Source: Pararhodobacter aggregans (GTDB taxonomy: Bacteria > Pseudomonadota > Alphaproteobacteria > Rhodobacterales > Rhodobacteraceae). Taken from it: a DNA stretch of 64,000 nucleotides. Both the position numbers and the translations under genes were made by a program. The notes beneath the pieces were generated by a model. It was not told the origin of the DNA. It saw nothing but the letters and a program-made list of their open reading frames with translations, and searched no databases. Where the stretch lies: NCBI RefSeq assembly GCF_003075525.1, contig NZ_QDDR01000015.1, positions 1 to 64,000 on the forward strand, in the 5' to 3' direction. Of this stretch, positions 10,589 through 21,862 are shown one piece after another; within the stretch, counting starts at the first letter, position 1, and each line of letters opens with the position of its first letter.

Positions 10589-10995
10589 GCGTCCTTCTCC
10601 TTGGTTTCCGCAAAAACGCCCTGGGCGATCTCCAGTGCCTTCTGCATGGCGGGCAAGCCGCCGAACATGCTCATCTGCCAGATCACCTCGGCGATCTCGC
10701 GTTCCGTGGCGCCCGCCTCAAGTGCGTGGCGCACAGTCATCTTCAATTGCGGCTCGGCCTGCGCTCCCAGCACCGTCAGGGCGGCGATGGTCACCAGAAG
10801 CCGGGTCTTGGCGTCCAGCCCCTCGCGGTTGAAGGTCCGGCCGAACCACATTTCCATCATGTCCTTGGACATGGTGGGGAACATCTTGTCGAAGCCCGAC
10901 AGGTTGAGATTTTCCAGCGCAGGGTTGAAGGCCCGCAGCATTTCCTGCGAGCTTTCCATCATCTGCTGGATCATCTTGGTATAGGCTTCGGTCAT
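10585..10995 (-). CDS. Carboxymuconolactone decarboxylase-like protein
   Basis: A 136-residue soluble protein of the carboxymuconolactone decarboxylase/AhpD fold family, inserted between nuoI and nuoJ. The C-terminal half has the family pattern: [15 protein letters not shown], then the helix [20 protein letters not shown] and the [13 protein letters not shown] segment. The AhpD redox CxxC is absent, because the protein has no cysteines, so a peroxidase-reductase role is unlikely. The N-terminal 50 residues are Met-rich ([13 protein letters not shown]). Tight coupling to nuoJ suggests a role linked to complex I, but nothing in the sequence says what. Confidence 0.82.
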   Translation of the reverse strand: MTEAYTKMIQQMMESSQEMLRAFNPALENLNLSGFDKMFPTMSKDMMEMWFGRTFNREGLDAKTRLLVTIAALTVLGAQAEPQLKMTVRHALEAGATEREIAEVIWQMSMFGGLPAMQKALEIAQGVFAETKEKDA

Positions 10996-11002
10996 GGGCG
11001 GC

Positions 11003-11497
11003 TCACCGATAGGGCGCGTCGAGTTCGAGGTTGCGGGCGATTTCGGCTTCCCAGCGGTCGCCGTTGGCCAGAAGCTTTTCCTTGTCGTAGAACAGCTCTT
11101 CCCGGGTCTCGGTGGCGAATTCGAAATTCGGCCCCTCGACGATGGCGTCGACCGGGCAGGCCTCCTGGCAGAAACCGCAATAGATGCACTTCGTCATGTC
11201 GATGTCGTAGCGCGTGGTGCGGCGGCTGCCGTCGTCGCGGGGTTCCGCGTCGATGGTGATGGCCTGCGCCGGGCAGATCGCCTCGCAGAGCTTGCAGGCG
11301 ATGCAGCGCTCTTCCCCGTTCGGATAGCGGCGCAGCGCGTGCTCGCCGCGGAAGCGGGGGCTGAGCGGACCCTTCTCGTGCGGGTAGTTCAGCGTCGCTT
11401 TCGGCTTGAAGAAATACTTCAGCCCCAGACCGAACCCTTTGAAGAAGTCGACCAGCAGGAAGTATTTGACGGCGCGGGTGTAATCGATCTGGCTCAT
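11003..11497 (-). CDS. nuoI: NADH-quinone oxidoreductase subunit I
   Basis: A 164-residue TYKY-type subunit with two [4Fe-4S] clusters (N6a and N6b), passing electrons from NuoG towards NuoB. Both motifs are visible: [12 protein letters not shown] (about residues 64-75) and [12 protein letters not shown] (about 103-114). The start ATG 11497 gives [15 protein letters not shown]. One base separates it from the nuoH stop. A longer reading that adds 19 residues from within nuoH is rejected. It is followed by the CMD-like gene after five bases. Confidence 0.96.
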   Translation of the reverse strand: MSQIDYTRAVKYFLLVDFFKGFGLGLKYFFKPKATLNYPHEKGPLSPRFRGEHALRRYPNGEERCIACKLCEAICPAQAITIDAEPRDDGSRRTTRYDIDMTKCIYCGFCQEACPVDAIVEGPNFEFATETREELFYDKEKLLANGDRWEAEIARNLELDAPYR

Positions 11498-11498
11498 G

Positions 11499-12539
11499 TC
11501 AGCCCCCAATCGCCCAGCGGGCCCAGAAGCCGCCAAGCACTTCGAATTTGGCAAGGAACGCCACGATCACGACCCAGCCCAGCGACATCGGCAGGAAGAC
11601 CTTCCAGCCAATCCGCATCAGCTGGTCGTAGCGGTAGCGCGGCACGATGGCCTTGACCATCGAGAAGACGAAGAACGCGCCCAGCATCTTGATAATCATC
11701 CAGTGGATACCATCGGGCAGACCTGGGATCGGGCTCAGCCAGCCGCCGAAGAACAGGAGCGAGATCAGCGCGCACATCAGCACGACCGCGACCAGTTCGC
11801 CGATCATGAACAGCAGGAACGGCGTGGACGAGTATTCGACCTGATAGCCGGCCACCAGCTCCGATTCCGCCTCCGGAAGGTCGAAGGGCGGGCGGTTGGT
11901 CTCGGCCAGGGCCGAGATCAGGAACAGGAACATCATCGGCAGATGCGGGATGAAGTACCAGTTCAAGAGGCCATAATCGCCCGACTGCGCATGCACGATG
12001 TCCGTGAGATTCATCGAGCCCGTCGAGATGATGACGCCGATGATGATGAGGCCGATCGAGACCTCATACGAGATCATCTGCGCGGCCGACCGCAGCGAGC
12101 CGAGGAACGGGTATTTCGAGTTCGACGCCCAGCCGCCCATGATGACCCCGTACACCTCAAGCGACGAAATCGCGAAGATGTAGAGGATCGCCACGTTGAT
12201 GTTGGACAGCACCCAGCCATCGTCGAAGGGGATCACCGCCCAGGCGGTCAGCGCGCAGACCAGCGTGACCATCGGCGCCATGAGAAAGACGAAACGATCG
12301 GCCCCGGCGGGGAAGATCACCTCTTTCACGATGTATTTGATGAAGTCGGCAAAGCTCTGCAGCAGACCGAAGGCGCCCACCACGTTCGGACCCCGCCGCA
12401 TCTGCACCGCCGCCCAGATCTTCCGGTCGGCGTACATGAGGAACGCCAGCGCCACCAGAAGCGGCACGACGATCAGCAGGACCTGCCCGACGATCAGCAG
12501 GAAAATCCCGAAGTAGTTCGTTGTGAAGAATTCAACCAT
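11499..12539 (-). CDS. nuoH: NADH-quinone oxidoreductase subunit H
   Basis: A 346-residue eight-helix subunit that joins the membrane and peripheral arms and forms much of the quinone chamber. Diagnostic stretches are [19 protein letters not shown] near the N-terminus, [28 protein letters not shown] (the acidic quinone-site loop) and the C-terminal [15 protein letters not shown]. Length is standard. It precedes nuoI by one base and follows the inserted lipoprotein gene by nine bases. Confidence 0.96.
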   Translation of the reverse strand: MVEFFTTNYFGIFLLIVGQVLLIVVPLLVALAFLMYADRKIWAAVQMRRGPNVVGAFGLLQSFADFIKYIVKEVIFPAGADRFVFLMAPMVTLVCALTAWAVIPFDDGWVLSNINVAILYIFAISSLEVYGVIMGGWASNSKYPFLGSLRSAAQMISYEVSIGLIIIGVIISTGSMNLTDIVHAQSGDYGLLNWYFIPHLPMMFLFLISALAETNRPPFDLPEAESELVAGYQVEYSSTPFLLFMIGELVAVVLMCALISLLFFGGWLSPIPGLPDGIHWMIIKMLGAFFVFSMVKAIVPRYRYDQLMRIGWKVFLPMSLGWVVIVAFLAKFEVLGGFWARWAIGG

Positions 12540-12548
12540 GGTTCGTCC

Positions 12549-12968
12549 TCAGACCGTCGGTATCCCCTGCTCGGTGCAATCGGCCACCGTCACTTCGGCG
12601 TCGATCGTCCGAATGCCCCGCGGCAGAGACGGCGATACGGTATAGACCGCGTCCGCCTGCCAGAGGCTTCCCTCGTTGTTCGTTGTGGTGCGCACGTGGC
12701 GGGCAAAGCCCATGCCGCGGATCAGCGCGTATTGCGCGGCGGCGCAGCGGGCATAGGCGATGGCGTCGCCCGCATCGCGCGCGCCCTCCATCGTCACCAC
12801 GAAATGCACCAGATCGTTTTCCAGCAGCTGCGTCTGCACACCGCGGTAGACGGCATTCTCCGGCGCGCCCATCGGCACCTCGCCCGGCTGCGGCGCAGCC
12901 GTGACGCAGCCCGCCAGCCCGGTCAGGGCCAGCGAGAGCGTCGCAAGGAGGGGGAGACGCCGGGTCAT
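12549..12968 (-). CDS. Putative lipoprotein encoded within the nuo operon
   Basis: A 139-residue predicted lipoprotein between nuoG and nuoH. The N-terminus MTRRLPLLATLSLALTGLAGC ends in a lipobox (LAGC), so the mature protein should begin at that cysteine and be lipid-anchored. Two more cysteines follow (ARCAAAQYALI and VADCTEQG). The rest has no recognised family. ATG 12968 is two bases past the nuoG stop. A GTG two codons earlier (12974) would overlap the nuoG stop as GTGA and is equally possible. Function unknown. Confidence 0.8.
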   Translation of the reverse strand: MTRRLPLLATLSLALTGLAGCVTAAPQPGEVPMGAPENAVYRGVQTQLLENDLVHFVVTMEGARDAGDAIAYARCAAAQYALIRGMGFARHVRTTTNNEGSLWQADAVYTVSPSLPRGIRTIDAEVTVADCTEQGIPTV

Positions 12969-12970
12969 GC

Positions 12971-14959
12971 TCACTCCGCCGCCATCGCGTCGGTGCCGCG
13001 CGCCTTCGCCTTGGCGCTGAGTTCGGCCATCAGGGCCGAGGCGCGGGCGATCGGGTTGGACAGGTAGAAGTCCTTGACCGTGGCGCGGAAGCTGGCCTCG
13101 CCCAGCGGGCCCTTTTCCAGCGGCGTCCAGGCGTTTTCCGGCACCTCGTCGATCAGTTCCAGATGCGGGACCGCGGCGACCAGCGCCGAGCGCAGCGCGT
13201 TCAGGCTGTCCCAGGGCAGCACCTTGCCCGCCTCGGCCGAGACGGCGCGCAGGATGGCCCAGTTTTCCTTGGCCTCGCCCGGCGCGAACCCGGCGCGCAG
13301 CGCCAGTTGCGGGCGGCCCTCGGTGTTGACGAAGATGCCGCCTTCTTCGGTATAGGCGGCGCCCGGCAGGATCAGGTCGGCGCGATGCGCGCCCCGGTCG
13401 CCGTGGCTGCCCTGGTAGATGACGAAGGCACCGGCGTCGATATCCAGTTCATCGGCGCCGAGGTTGTAGATCACATCCGCGCCCTCGGTCGCGGCCAGCA
13501 GCCCGCCCTCGGTCACCGCGCCCACATCCAGCGCACCGACGCGCGACGCGGCGGTGTGCAGCACCAGCACCCGGCCCGACAGCGCCTGAGCGGCGGCCAG
13601 AACGGCCAGACCGTCAGCCTCGTTCAAAGCGCCCTGCCCGACGATGACGATGGCGCCCTCGCCGACCGAGGCCTTGGCCAGCGCCGCCCGGTCATGGCCG
13701 AGATGCGTCACGTCATAGGTCAGATCCGCCGGAACGCCGATCACCGAGACCTTGGCGCCATTGAGCCAGGCCTTGCGGATCCGGGCGTTCAGCACCGGCG
13801 CCTCGTCGCGCGGGTTGGTGCCGATCAGCAGGATTTCCTTGGCGGTATCGACATCCTCGATGGCGACATTGCCGACATAGGCCGAGCGGTTGCCAGCCGG
13901 AACGCGGCTGCCATCGGTGCGGCATTCGACCGACCCGCCCAGCGATTCCACCAGCGTTTTCAGCGAGAAGGCGGCTTCGGTCGAGGCAAGGTCACCGACC
14001 AGACCGGCCAGTTTCTTCGCCCCCTTCAGCTTGGCCCCGGCCAGCGCCAGCGCCTCGGTCCAGCCGGCTTTGCGCAGGCGGCCGTTCTCACGGATGTACG
14101 GCGTGTCCAGCCGCTGGCGGCGCAGACCGTCCCAGACAAAGCGGGTCTTGTCGGAAATCCATTCCTCGTTCACGCCGTCATGGTTGCGGGGAACGATGCG
14201 CATCACCTCGCGGCCCTTGGTGTCGACGCGGATGTTCGACCCGAGCGCGTCCATCACGTCGATGGTCTCGGTCTTGGTCAGTTCCCACGGGCGGGCGGTG
14301 AAGGCGTAAGGCTTCGAGACCAGCGCGCCGACCGGGCAGAGGTCGATGATGTTGCCCTGCAGGTTCGAGGCCAGCGTCTGGTTCAGATAGCTGGTGATCT
14401 CGGCATCCTCGCCGCGGCCGGTCTGGCCCATCTGGGTGATGCCCGCGACCTCGGTCGTGAAGCGCACGCAGCGGGTGCAGGAGATGCAGCGGGTCATATG
14501 CGTCTCGACCAGCGGGCCGAGGTTCAGGTCGTCGGAGGCCCGCTTCGGTTCGCGGTAGCGGCTGAAATCGACGCCGTAGGCCATCGCCTGATCCTGCAGG
14601 TCGCATTCGCCGCCCTGGTCGCAGATCGGGCAATCGAGCGGGTGGTTGATGAGCAGGAACTCCATCACCCCCTCGCGCGCCTTCTTGACCATCGGCGAGT
14701 TGGTCTTGACCTGGGGCGGCTCGCCATTCGGGCCGGGCCGCAGGTCTTTCACCTGCATGGCGCAGGAGGCGGCGGGCTTGGGCGGCCCGCCGACGACTTC
14801 CACCAGACACATCCGGCAGTTCCCCGCGATCGACAGGCGCTCGTGGTAGCAGAACCGCGGCACCTCGACGCCCGCGACTTCGCAGGCCTGAATGAGGGTC
14901 ATCGCCGGATGAACCTCGACCTCGCGGCCATCGATGTTGATCTTGCGGAGATCTGACAT
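12971..14959 (-). CDS. nuoG: NADH-quinone oxidoreductase subunit G
   Basis: A 662-residue iron-sulfur subunit of the NADH-dehydrogenase arm. The N-terminal [2Fe-2S] site is [15 protein letters not shown] plus CAMQ. It is followed by the His-ligated [18 protein letters not shown] cluster and [10 protein letters not shown] with DLCPVGAL for the remaining [4Fe-4S] clusters. The C-terminal two thirds is a molybdopterin-oxidoreductase-like fold without cofactor, including GADELD and the [12 protein letters not shown] segment. The molybdopterin-like part is shorter than in E. coli NuoG, as expected for alphaproteobacterial enzymes. Confidence 0.95.
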   Translation of the reverse strand: MSDLRKINIDGREVEVHPAMTLIQACEVAGVEVPRFCYHERLSIAGNCRMCLVEVVGGPPKPAASCAMQVKDLRPGPNGEPPQVKTNSPMVKKAREGVMEFLLINHPLDCPICDQGGECDLQDQAMAYGVDFSRYREPKRASDDLNLGPLVETHMTRCISCTRCVRFTTEVAGITQMGQTGRGEDAEITSYLNQTLASNLQGNIIDLCPVGALVSKPYAFTARPWELTKTETIDVMDALGSNIRVDTKGREVMRIVPRNHDGVNEEWISDKTRFVWDGLRRQRLDTPYIRENGRLRKAGWTEALALAGAKLKGAKKLAGLVGDLASTEAAFSLKTLVESLGGSVECRTDGSRVPAGNRSAYVGNVAIEDVDTAKEILLIGTNPRDEAPVLNARIRKAWLNGAKVSVIGVPADLTYDVTHLGHDRAALAKASVGEGAIVIVGQGALNEADGLAVLAAAQALSGRVLVLHTAASRVGALDVGAVTEGGLLAATEGADVIYNLGADELDIDAGAFVIYQGSHGDRGAHRADLILPGAAYTEEGGIFVNTEGRPQLALRAGFAPGEAKENWAILRAVSAEAGKVLPWDSLNALRSALVAAVPHLELIDEVPENAWTPLEKGPLGEASFRATVKDFYLSNPIARASALMAELSAKAKARGTDAMAAE

Positions 14960-14962
14960 GGC

Positions 14963-15400
14963 TTACCTTGCTCTCAGAAGTTCACCGGCCTGGCTGCCGG
15001 CTGCGATCTCGGCCTGGCCGAGGGCGCAATAGGTGTCGGGCTGGCCCTCGCGCACGCCGCGCTGGCCGAAATAGGCCATCACCTCGGACCGCATGCGGGC
15101 CTCGGTGCTGTCGGCGGTCTGGAAGGCGCGGATCTCGGCGCGCGAGAAACCATAGTCGCGCGCCTGACTGTAGAGCCCGTAAACGAAGGTCGTGGCGCGG
15201 ACGGTCCGCGCCTCCATCGTCGGGCAATTGTTGCGGATCTCATCCGCCACGGCCAGCGCGAAGAGGCCGCTCCAGATGCTGGCATCGGCCGCGAGGGTCG
15301 CGTTGATCTCGTCCTGCGAGGCGGCGAGCGCGGGGGCGCCGAGGCCCGCCAGCGTCAGGGCGAAAGCGGCGATCAGCGGGGCTTTGGTCTTGGTCTGCAT
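14963..15400 (-). CDS. Exported protein of unknown function (DUF5333-like) in the nuo operon
   Basis: A 145-residue protein with a clear signal peptide (MQTKTKAPLIAAFALTLAGLGAPALA, cut before ASQDEIN). The mature, mainly helical protein has two cysteines (NNCPTMEAR and DTYCALGQ), which could form one disulfide. I associate it with the DUF5333 family of Rhodobacterales from memory; this needs a profile search. ATG 15400 has an excellent ribosome binding site (AAGGAGAAAAGACC). A 151-base spacer separates it from nuoF, so a local promoter is possible. It ends three bases before nuoG begins. Confidence 0.8.
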   Translation of the reverse strand: MQTKTKAPLIAAFALTLAGLGAPALAASQDEINATLAADASIWSGLFALAVADEIRNNCPTMEARTVRATTFVYGLYSQARDYGFSRAEIRAFQTADSTEARMRSEVMAYFGQRGVREGQPDTYCALGQAEIAAGSQAGELLRAR

Positions 15401-15551
15401 GGTCTTTTCTCCTTCATGCCGCGATGCGGCGACGGAGCAATGTAGCATTGACCGGCGGATAAGGCTCATCACACCCTCGCCGGTTTCCCGACGACAGGCG
15501 AGGCCGCGCCGAGCGGCCCCCGTCCTGGAAAGGGTGATGCGCCCGACCATG

Positions 15552-16850
15552 TTATTCCGCCGCCACGGCCGAGGTCCGGCCGGTTCGCTGCGCACGGATG
15601 CGGTCTTCGATCACGTCGCGGAAGTTGCGGATCAGGCCCTGGATCGGCCAGGCGGCCGCGTCACCCAGCGCGCAGATCGTGTGGCCCTCGACCTGCTTGG
15701 TCACGTCCCACAGCATGTCGATCTCTTCCGGCTCGGCCTCGCCCTTCACCAGACGGTCCATGACCCGCATCATCCAGCCGGTGCCTTCGCGGCACGGCGT
15801 GCACTGGCCGCAGCTTTCGTGCTTGTAGAAGGCGGACAGGCGCCAGATCGCTTTGACGATATCGGTCGACTTGTCCATGACGATGACCGCGGCGGTGCCG
15901 AGGCCCGAGCCGAGGTCATTGCGCAGATAGTCGAAATCCATGATCGCATCGCGCATCTTCTCGCCGCGCACGCAGGGCACGGAGGACCCGCCGGGGATCA
16001 CCGCCAGCAGGTTGTCCCAGCCGCCGCGGATGCCGCCGCAATGCTTCTCGATCAGCTCTTCGAAGCTGATCGACATGGCCTCTTCCACCACGCAGGGGTT
16101 GTTGACGTGGCCCGAGATGGCAAACAGCTTGGTGCCCGCGTTGTTCGGCCGGCCGAAGCCCGCGAACCAGGCACCGCCCCGGCGCAGGATGGTCGGCACC
16201 ACGGCGATGGATTCGACGTTGTTCACCGTGGTCGGGCAGCCATAGAGGCCCGCGCCCGCCGGGAACGGCGGCTTCATCCGCGGCATGCCCTTGCGGCCTT
16301 CCAGCGATTCCAGAAGCGCGGTTTCCTCGCCGCAGATATAGGCCCCGGCCCCGTGGTGCAGGTAGAGGTCGAAATCCCAGCCCGAGCCGCAGGCGTTCTT
16401 GCCAATCAGGCCCGCGTCATAGGCCTCATCAATCGCCGCCTGCAGGGCTTCACGCTCGCGGATGTATTCGCCGCGGATGTAGATGTAGCAGGCATGCGCG
16501 TTCATCGCGAACGAGGCGATCAGGCAGCCCTCGATCAGCGTATGCGGATCGTGGCGCATGATCTCGCGGTCCTTGCAGGTCCCGGGCTCGGATTCGTCGG
16601 CATTGACCACGAGGTACGCCGGACGGCCGTCCGATTCCTTGGGCATGAAGGACCATTTCAGCCCGGTCGGGAAACCGGCGCCGCCGCGGCCGCGCAGCCC
16701 CGATTGCTTCATCTCGTTGATGATCCAGTCGCGACCCTTGACGATGATGTCCTTGGTGCCATCCCAGTGGCCGCGCGCCTGCGCACCCTTCAGCGAACGG
16801 TCGTACATACCGTAGATGTTCGTGAAGATCCGGTCCTGATCCTTCAGCAT
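15552..16850 (-). CDS. nuoF: NADH-quinone oxidoreductase subunit F
   Basis: A 432-residue flavoprotein subunit that binds NADH, FMN and the N3 [4Fe-4S] cluster, and is the electron entry point of complex I. Visible motifs: [16 protein letters not shown] (NADH/FMN loop, residues 51-66), [14 protein letters not shown] (FMN region) and [16 protein letters not shown] with a later Cys in HTICALGD for the cluster. Length is normal. The C-terminal tail ([11 protein letters not shown]) is short and polar. Confidence 0.97.
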   Translation of the reverse strand: MLKDQDRIFTNIYGMYDRSLKGAQARGHWDGTKDIIVKGRDWIINEMKQSGLRGRGGAGFPTGLKWSFMPKESDGRPAYLVVNADESEPGTCKDREIMRHDPHTLIEGCLIASFAMNAHACYIYIRGEYIREREALQAAIDEAYDAGLIGKNACGSGWDFDLYLHHGAGAYICGEETALLESLEGRKGMPRMKPPFPAGAGLYGCPTTVNNVESIAVVPTILRRGGAWFAGFGRPNNAGTKLFAISGHVNNPCVVEEAMSISFEELIEKHCGGIRGGWDNLLAVIPGGSSVPCVRGEKMRDAIMDFDYLRNDLGSGLGTAAVIVMDKSTDIVKAIWRLSAFYKHESCGQCTPCREGTGWMMRVMDRLVKGEAEPEEIDMLWDVTKQVEGHTICALGDAAAWPIQGLIRNFRDVIEDRIRAQRTGRTSAVAAE

Positions 16851-16853
16851 CGC

Positions 16854-17081
16854 CTATTCCTTGTTGTTCTGACGCGCGCGCCAGAGCCCGAATAACAACC
16901 ACAGCGCCATCGTGAACCCGGCGAGCGCCGCCAGGTCGAAAAACGCCAGGGTCCGCTGGGACCAGCCCAGCGTGTCACCCAGCGCCAGCGCCGCCAGCCA
17001 GACAAGCCCGGTCCCGGCGATCACCAATGAGATCACCCGTCCCCGTTTGGCCTGATCCGGTTCGCGGTCCATGGCGCCCAT
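16854..17081 (-). CDS. Small two-helix membrane protein (DUF5337-like)
   Basis: A 75-residue protein between nuoE and nuoF. After a charged N-terminus (DREPDQAKRGR) it has two hydrophobic segments, VISLVIAGTGLVWLAALAL and DLAALAGFTMALWLLFGLW, then a short basic tail (RARQNNKE). I associate this arrangement with DUF5337, a small Rhodobacterales family, from memory. ATG 17081 and ATG 17072 are both possible starts. It is not a known complex I subunit; a small membrane accessory role is conceivable but unproven. Confidence 0.78.
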   Translation of the reverse strand: MGAMDREPDQAKRGRVISLVIAGTGLVWLAALALGDTLGWSQRTLAFFDLAALAGFTMALWLLFGLWRARQNNKE

Positions 17082-17087
17082 CCGTCC

Positions 17088-18284
17088 TTAGTACACGTCG
17101 CCCTTGTCGACGCGCTTCGAAAAGTCCGTCTCCTGGCCGGTGGCCAGAAGTTTCGCCTGCGCCACCCATTGGTCGCGGGTCGCACGGCCCTTGAAGCCTT
17201 CGAGGTTCTGGTCGACCCAGGCCATTTCCTGCGGCGTCCAGGCGGCGATCTGGTCGAAGTGGAAGAAGCCCATGCCGTTGAGCATCGCTTCCAGCTTCGG
17301 CCCGATGCCCTTGATCCGCTTCAGATCGTCGGCCTTGCCGTCGCGCGCGGCTTGCAGCGCTTCGGGGCGGACCTGCTCGCTTTCCGGGATCTCGGCCGTC
17401 TCAGTCGCCTTGGGCTGCACCGCTGCGGCCGCGGCCTCGGGCTGCGCCGGGGGCTGGCCTGCCTTCTCGGCCGGGATCGTGGCATTGGCCTCGATATCGG
17501 CGGCCTTGTCGGCGGGGACCTTGCCCAGACGCGAGGAAACCGGCTTGCCATCGGCGCGGGTCTCCGCGCGGGGCTTTTCGTCCTTCAGCCAGGGCGTCAG
17601 CAGCGGCACTTCGGTGCCGTCGATGCGCTTGACGGTATCGCCGAGCGCCAGCGCCCGGGCGACCGAACCGTTGGCCTTTTCGCTGCGCTCGCCCTCGGTC
17701 AGCGAGGTCAGGCCCGACAGCGGCTCCGAGGTGAAGCGGCCGTTCTGCGGACCCGGCGTCGGCACGCGACCGGCGGCGAGTTCGTCCAGGATCCAGCGCA
17801 GTTTCTCGGCGGTCAGATCCTCGTAGTAATCCTTGCCGATCTGCACCATCGGCGCATTGGCGCAGGAGCCGAGGCATTCGACCTCTTCCCACGAGAATTT
17901 GCCATCGGCCGAGAGCGTATGCGCCGAGCCCGCGATCTTGTCCTTGCAGACGCCGATCAGATCCTCGGCGCCGCAGATCAGGCACGAGGTCGTGCCGCAG
18001 ACCTGCACATGCGCCACCGTGCCCACCGGGGCGAGCTGGAACATGAAGTAGAAGGTCGCGACCTCCAGCGCCCGGATATAGGCCATGCCGAGCATGTCGG
18101 CCACGGCCTCGATGGCGGGACGGGTCAGCCAGCCCTCCTGCTCCTGGGCACGCCACAGAAGCGGGATGATCGCCGACGCCTGCCGCCCCTCGGGGTATTT
18201 GGTGATCTGCCCCTTCGCCCATGCCAGATTGGCGGGCGTGAAGGCAAAGCTGGCGGGCTGTTCGTGATGCAGGCGACGAAGCAT
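17088..18284 (-). CDS. nuoE: NADH-quinone oxidoreductase subunit E with C-terminal helix-hairpin-helix extension
   Basis: A 398-residue NuoE, more than twice the usual 160-220. Residues 1-175 are the normal thioredoxin-like subunit carrying [2Fe-2S] cluster N1a, with CGTTSC and CLGSC as ligands. Residues about 176-318 form a low-complexity linker rich in Ala, Pro, Glu and Lys. Residues about 319-398 form a second domain beginning [21 protein letters not shown], a helix-hairpin-helix-type motif, then [13 protein letters not shown]. Similar tails occur, as I recall, in other Rhodobacterales NuoE. ATG 18284 is preceded by a TTG that could also start. Confidence 0.93.
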   Translation of the reverse strand: MLRRLHHEQPASFAFTPANLAWAKGQITKYPEGRQASAIIPLLWRAQEQEGWLTRPAIEAVADMLGMAYIRALEVATFYFMFQLAPVGTVAHVQVCGTTSCLICGAEDLIGVCKDKIAGSAHTLSADGKFSWEEVECLGSCANAPMVQIGKDYYEDLTAEKLRWILDELAAGRVPTPGPQNGRFTSEPLSGLTSLTEGERSEKANGSVARALALGDTVKRIDGTEVPLLTPWLKDEKPRAETRADGKPVSSRLGKVPADKAADIEANATIPAEKAGQPPAQPEAAAAAVQPKATETAEIPESEQVRPEALQAARDGKADDLKRIKGIGPKLEAMLNGMGFFHFDQIAAWTPQEMAWVDQNLEGFKGRATRDQWVAQAKLLATGQETDFSKRVDKGDVY

Positions 18285-18363
18285 CAATAGGCTCCTGACA
18301 GGGACCGGCCCGGGGCCGGGATAGGGCGGCCCGTCATGACGGGCGATTGAGCGGGACGGCGGT

Positions 18364-19020
18364 TCATTCGCCTGCCCCCTCTGCGGGAAGCTCGGCCTCG
18401 AGAGGATGACGCTCCTCCCAGGTGGAAATCAGGGTGGCGAAGGCCGGCGCGTCGGCGGCGGGATCGCCCGCGCAGACCGAGTCCGTCAGGCGCAGCTCGG
18501 CGCCGTCCTCGCTGACCACGGCCATCTCGCCATCGACCATGACGGCCACGATGTCGCGCACCTCGACCGGGGTGAAGCCCAGGGGCGGCAGCAGCTCGCG
18601 CGCGCGTTCGTCGGACAGCACGCACTCGGCGCCGCGCAGCGCCGCCACCAGCTCGGCCCCGCGTTCGGGCGCGAATTCGGGCAGCCAGCGCTCGATCTGC
18701 GCTTCCTGCGCCGCGAAGGCCTGGACGATCATCGCCATCGACGCCTCGCCCTCGGCCTCGCAGAGCATCGGCACCAGCGACAGCGTCTCCATATCGTCGG
18801 AGAGCGTCACCAGACCGGCGCCGAACAGCGTGTCGACGAAGGTCTGAACCTCCATCGGGTCGAGGCCCAGCGGCCCCAGCGCCTCGGGCGCCTCGGCGCC
18901 GGACATGGCGCAATCATTGGCCCGCAGCGCATCGACCAGAATCCCGGCGCGCTCGGGCGTGAAGCCCAGCGCCGGTCCGGCCAGCAGCGTGGCGGCAAGG
19001 GTCGCGGAGATCAGCCTCAA
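18364..19020 (-). CDS. Exported protein made of two homologous Cys-pair repeats
   Basis: A 218-residue exported protein of unknown function between nuoD and nuoE. The signal peptide is [19 protein letters not shown]. Two copies of a repeat of about 68 residues follow, at 20-87 (starting FTPERAG) and 116-183 (starting FAPERGA). Each has the pattern F-PER---LV-ALR---C---------L-PLG--P-EV, and each has two cysteines exactly 50 residues apart (37/87 and 133/183). The ATG overlaps the nuoD stop by four bases. A 79-base spacer follows before nuoE. Confidence 0.8.
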   Translation of the reverse strand: MRLISATLAATLLAGPALGFTPERAGILVDALRANDCAMSGAEAPEALGPLGLDPMEVQTFVDTLFGAGLVTLSDDMETLSLVPMLCEAEGEASMAMIVQAFAAQEAQIERWLPEFAPERGAELVAALRGAECVLSDERARELLPPLGFTPVEVRDIVAVMVDGEMAVVSEDGAELRLTDSVCAGDPAADAPAFATLISTWEERHPLEAELPAEGAGE

Positions 19021-20240
19021 CGGTCAACCTCGCCGAACACGATATCCATGGTGCCGATGATGGCGGCGACGTCGGCCAGAAGATGGCACTTTGCCACGTA
19101 ATCCATGCTCTGCAGGTGCAGATAGCCCGGGGCGCGGATCTTGGCGCGGTAGGGTTTGTTGGTGCCATCGGCGACCAGATAGACCCCGAACTCGCCCTTC
19201 GGCGCCTCGACCGCGGCGTAAACCTCGCCAGCGGGGACGTGGAAGCCTTCGGTATAGAGCTTGAAGTGATGGATCAGCGCTTCCATCGAGGTCTTCATGT
19301 CGCCCCGCCGGGGCGGCGTGATCTTGCCGCGGGCAAGCACTTCGCCCTGCCCTTCCGGCGCGCGCAGCTTGGCGATGGCCTGGCGGATGATCGAGGTCGA
19401 TTCCCGCATCTCGGCCATGCGGCAGAGGTAACGGTCATAGCAGTCGCCGTTCTTGCCCACCGGAATGCGGAAGTCGAATTCGTCATAGCATTCATAGGGT
19501 TGCGAACGCCGCAGATCCCAGGCCAGGCCCGAGCCGCGGACCATCACGCCGGAATACCCCCAGTTCAGGATGTCTTCCTCGGTGATGATGCCGATATCGG
19601 CGTTGCGCTGCTTGAAGATCCGGTTCTCGGTCAGGAGCGTGTCGATATCGTCCAGCGCCTTGGGGAAATGCTCGGCCCAGGCCTCGATATCGTCGATCAG
19701 CGCCGGCGGCAGGTCCTGGTGGACACCGCCCGGACGGAAATAGGCGGCGTGGAAGCGCGCGCCGCAGGCCCGCTCGTAGAAGATCACCAGCTTCTCGCGC
19801 TCCTCGAAGCCCCAGAGCGGCGGGGTCAGCGCGCCCACGTCCATGGCCTGCGTGGTGACGTTCAGCAGGTGGTTCAGGATTCGCCCGATCTCGGAATAGA
19901 GCACGCGGATCAGCGAGGCCCGGCGCGGCACCTCGACCCCGGTCAAACGCTCGATGGCCAGACACCAGGCGTGTTCCTGGTTCATCGGCGCCACATAGTC
20001 GAGGCGGTCGAAATAGGGCAGGTTCTGCAGATAGGTGCGGCTTTCCATCAGCTTCTCGGTGCCGCGGTGCAAAAGGCCGATATGCGGGTCCGCCCGTTCG
20101 ACGATCTCGCCGTCGAGTTCCAGCACCATGCGCAGCACGCCGTGGGCCGCCGGGTGCTGCGGCCCGAAGTTGATGTTGAAATTGCGGATCTTCTGCTCGC
20201 CCGTCTGGGCGTCAGAGAAACCTTTGGATCCGTCCATCAT
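19017..20240 (-). CDS. nuoD: NADH-quinone oxidoreductase subunit D
   Basis: A 407-residue 49-kDa subunit of complex I, related to the large subunit of NiFe hydrogenases but lacking the metal-binding cysteines. It forms the quinone head-group site with NuoB. Key segments are [24 protein letters not shown] (the beta-hairpin His), [32 protein letters not shown] and the C-terminal [10 protein letters not shown]. Two adjacent ATG codons open the frame. A 66-base spacer separates it from nuoC. Confidence 0.97.
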   Translation of the reverse strand: MMDGSKGFSDAQTGEQKIRNFNINFGPQHPAAHGVLRMVLELDGEIVERADPHIGLLHRGTEKLMESRTYLQNLPYFDRLDYVAPMNQEHAWCLAIERLTGVEVPRRASLIRVLYSEIGRILNHLLNVTTQAMDVGALTPPLWGFEEREKLVIFYERACGARFHAAYFRPGGVHQDLPPALIDDIEAWAEHFPKALDDIDTLLTENRIFKQRNADIGIITEEDILNWGYSGVMVRGSGLAWDLRRSQPYECYDEFDFRIPVGKNGDCYDRYLCRMAEMRESTSIIRQAIAKLRAPEGQGEVLARGKITPPRRGDMKTSMEALIHHFKLYTEGFHVPAGEVYAAVEAPKGEFGVYLVADGTNKPYRAKIRAPGYLHLQSMDYVAKCHLLADVAAIIGTMDIVFGEVDR

Positions 20241-20306
20241 CGCTGCAACCTCCGTCGCAAAACCTGTTCGCCGGGCCGGGCCTGTGGCAGGCCCGCTCCC
20301 CGGTCG

Positions 20307-20906
20307 TTACGCGCCCGTCTTCTTCTCGTCGCCGGGCAGGATGTATTGCGCACCCTCCCAGGGCGACATGAAGTCGAACTGCCGGTAATCCTGCACCAGC
20401 TTGACGGGTTCGTAGACGACGCGCTTGGCGGCCTCGTCGTAGCGGACCTCGACATAGCCGGTGGTCGGGAAATCCTTGCGCAGCGGGTGGCCGCGGAAGC
20501 CGTAATCGGTCAGGATGCGCCGCAGGTCCGGGTGACCCGAGAACAGGATCCCGAACATGTCGAAGACCTCGCGCTCGAACCAGTTGGCCGAAGGGTGCTC
20601 GGCCACGATCGAAGGCACCATCTCGTCCTCGCGCACGGCCGCCTTCACGCGGATGCGCTGGTTCCGGTACATGCTGAGGAAGTGATAGACCACCTCGAAC
20701 CGCGCGCGGCGTTCGGGGTGGTCGACGGCGGTGATGTCGACCAGCGTCGAGAACTTGCAGGTCTCGTCGCTTTTCAGGAAGCGCACGAAGGCGGGCAGCG
20801 CGGGGGCCGTCACCGTCACCGTCAGCTCGCCGAAGGCGACGTGGGTCTCGACCACGACCTCGGGCTGCTTGGTGCTGATATAGGCGGCCAGTTCGTTCAT
20901 CGGCAT
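20307..20906 (-). CDS. nuoC: NADH-quinone oxidoreductase subunit C
   Basis: A 199-residue 30-kDa subunit of the peripheral arm, holding NuoD in place. The family signature is seen in [42 protein letters not shown], followed by [19 protein letters not shown]. NuoC and NuoD are separate genes here, unlike E. coli. ATG 20906 has GAGGAGG five bases upstream. A further ATG two codons later could also be used. A longer reading into nuoB is rejected. Confidence 0.96.
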   Translation of the reverse strand: MPMNELAAYISTKQPEVVVETHVAFGELTVTVTAPALPAFVRFLKSDETCKFSTLVDITAVDHPERRARFEVVYHFLSMYRNQRIRVKAAVREDEMVPSIVAEHPSANWFEREVFDMFGILFSGHPDLRRILTDYGFRGHPLRKDFPTTGYVEVRYDEAAKRVVYEPVKLVQDYRQFDFMSPWEGAQYILPGDEKKTGA

Positions 20907-20916
20907 GGGGGCCTCC

Positions 20917-21806
<890 letters not shown>

Positions 21807-21862
21807 GGGTGGCTCCTTTGGCGTCCGCGAGGCCGCTCGCAGCTTAAGTTGGCTCGTCGCCC

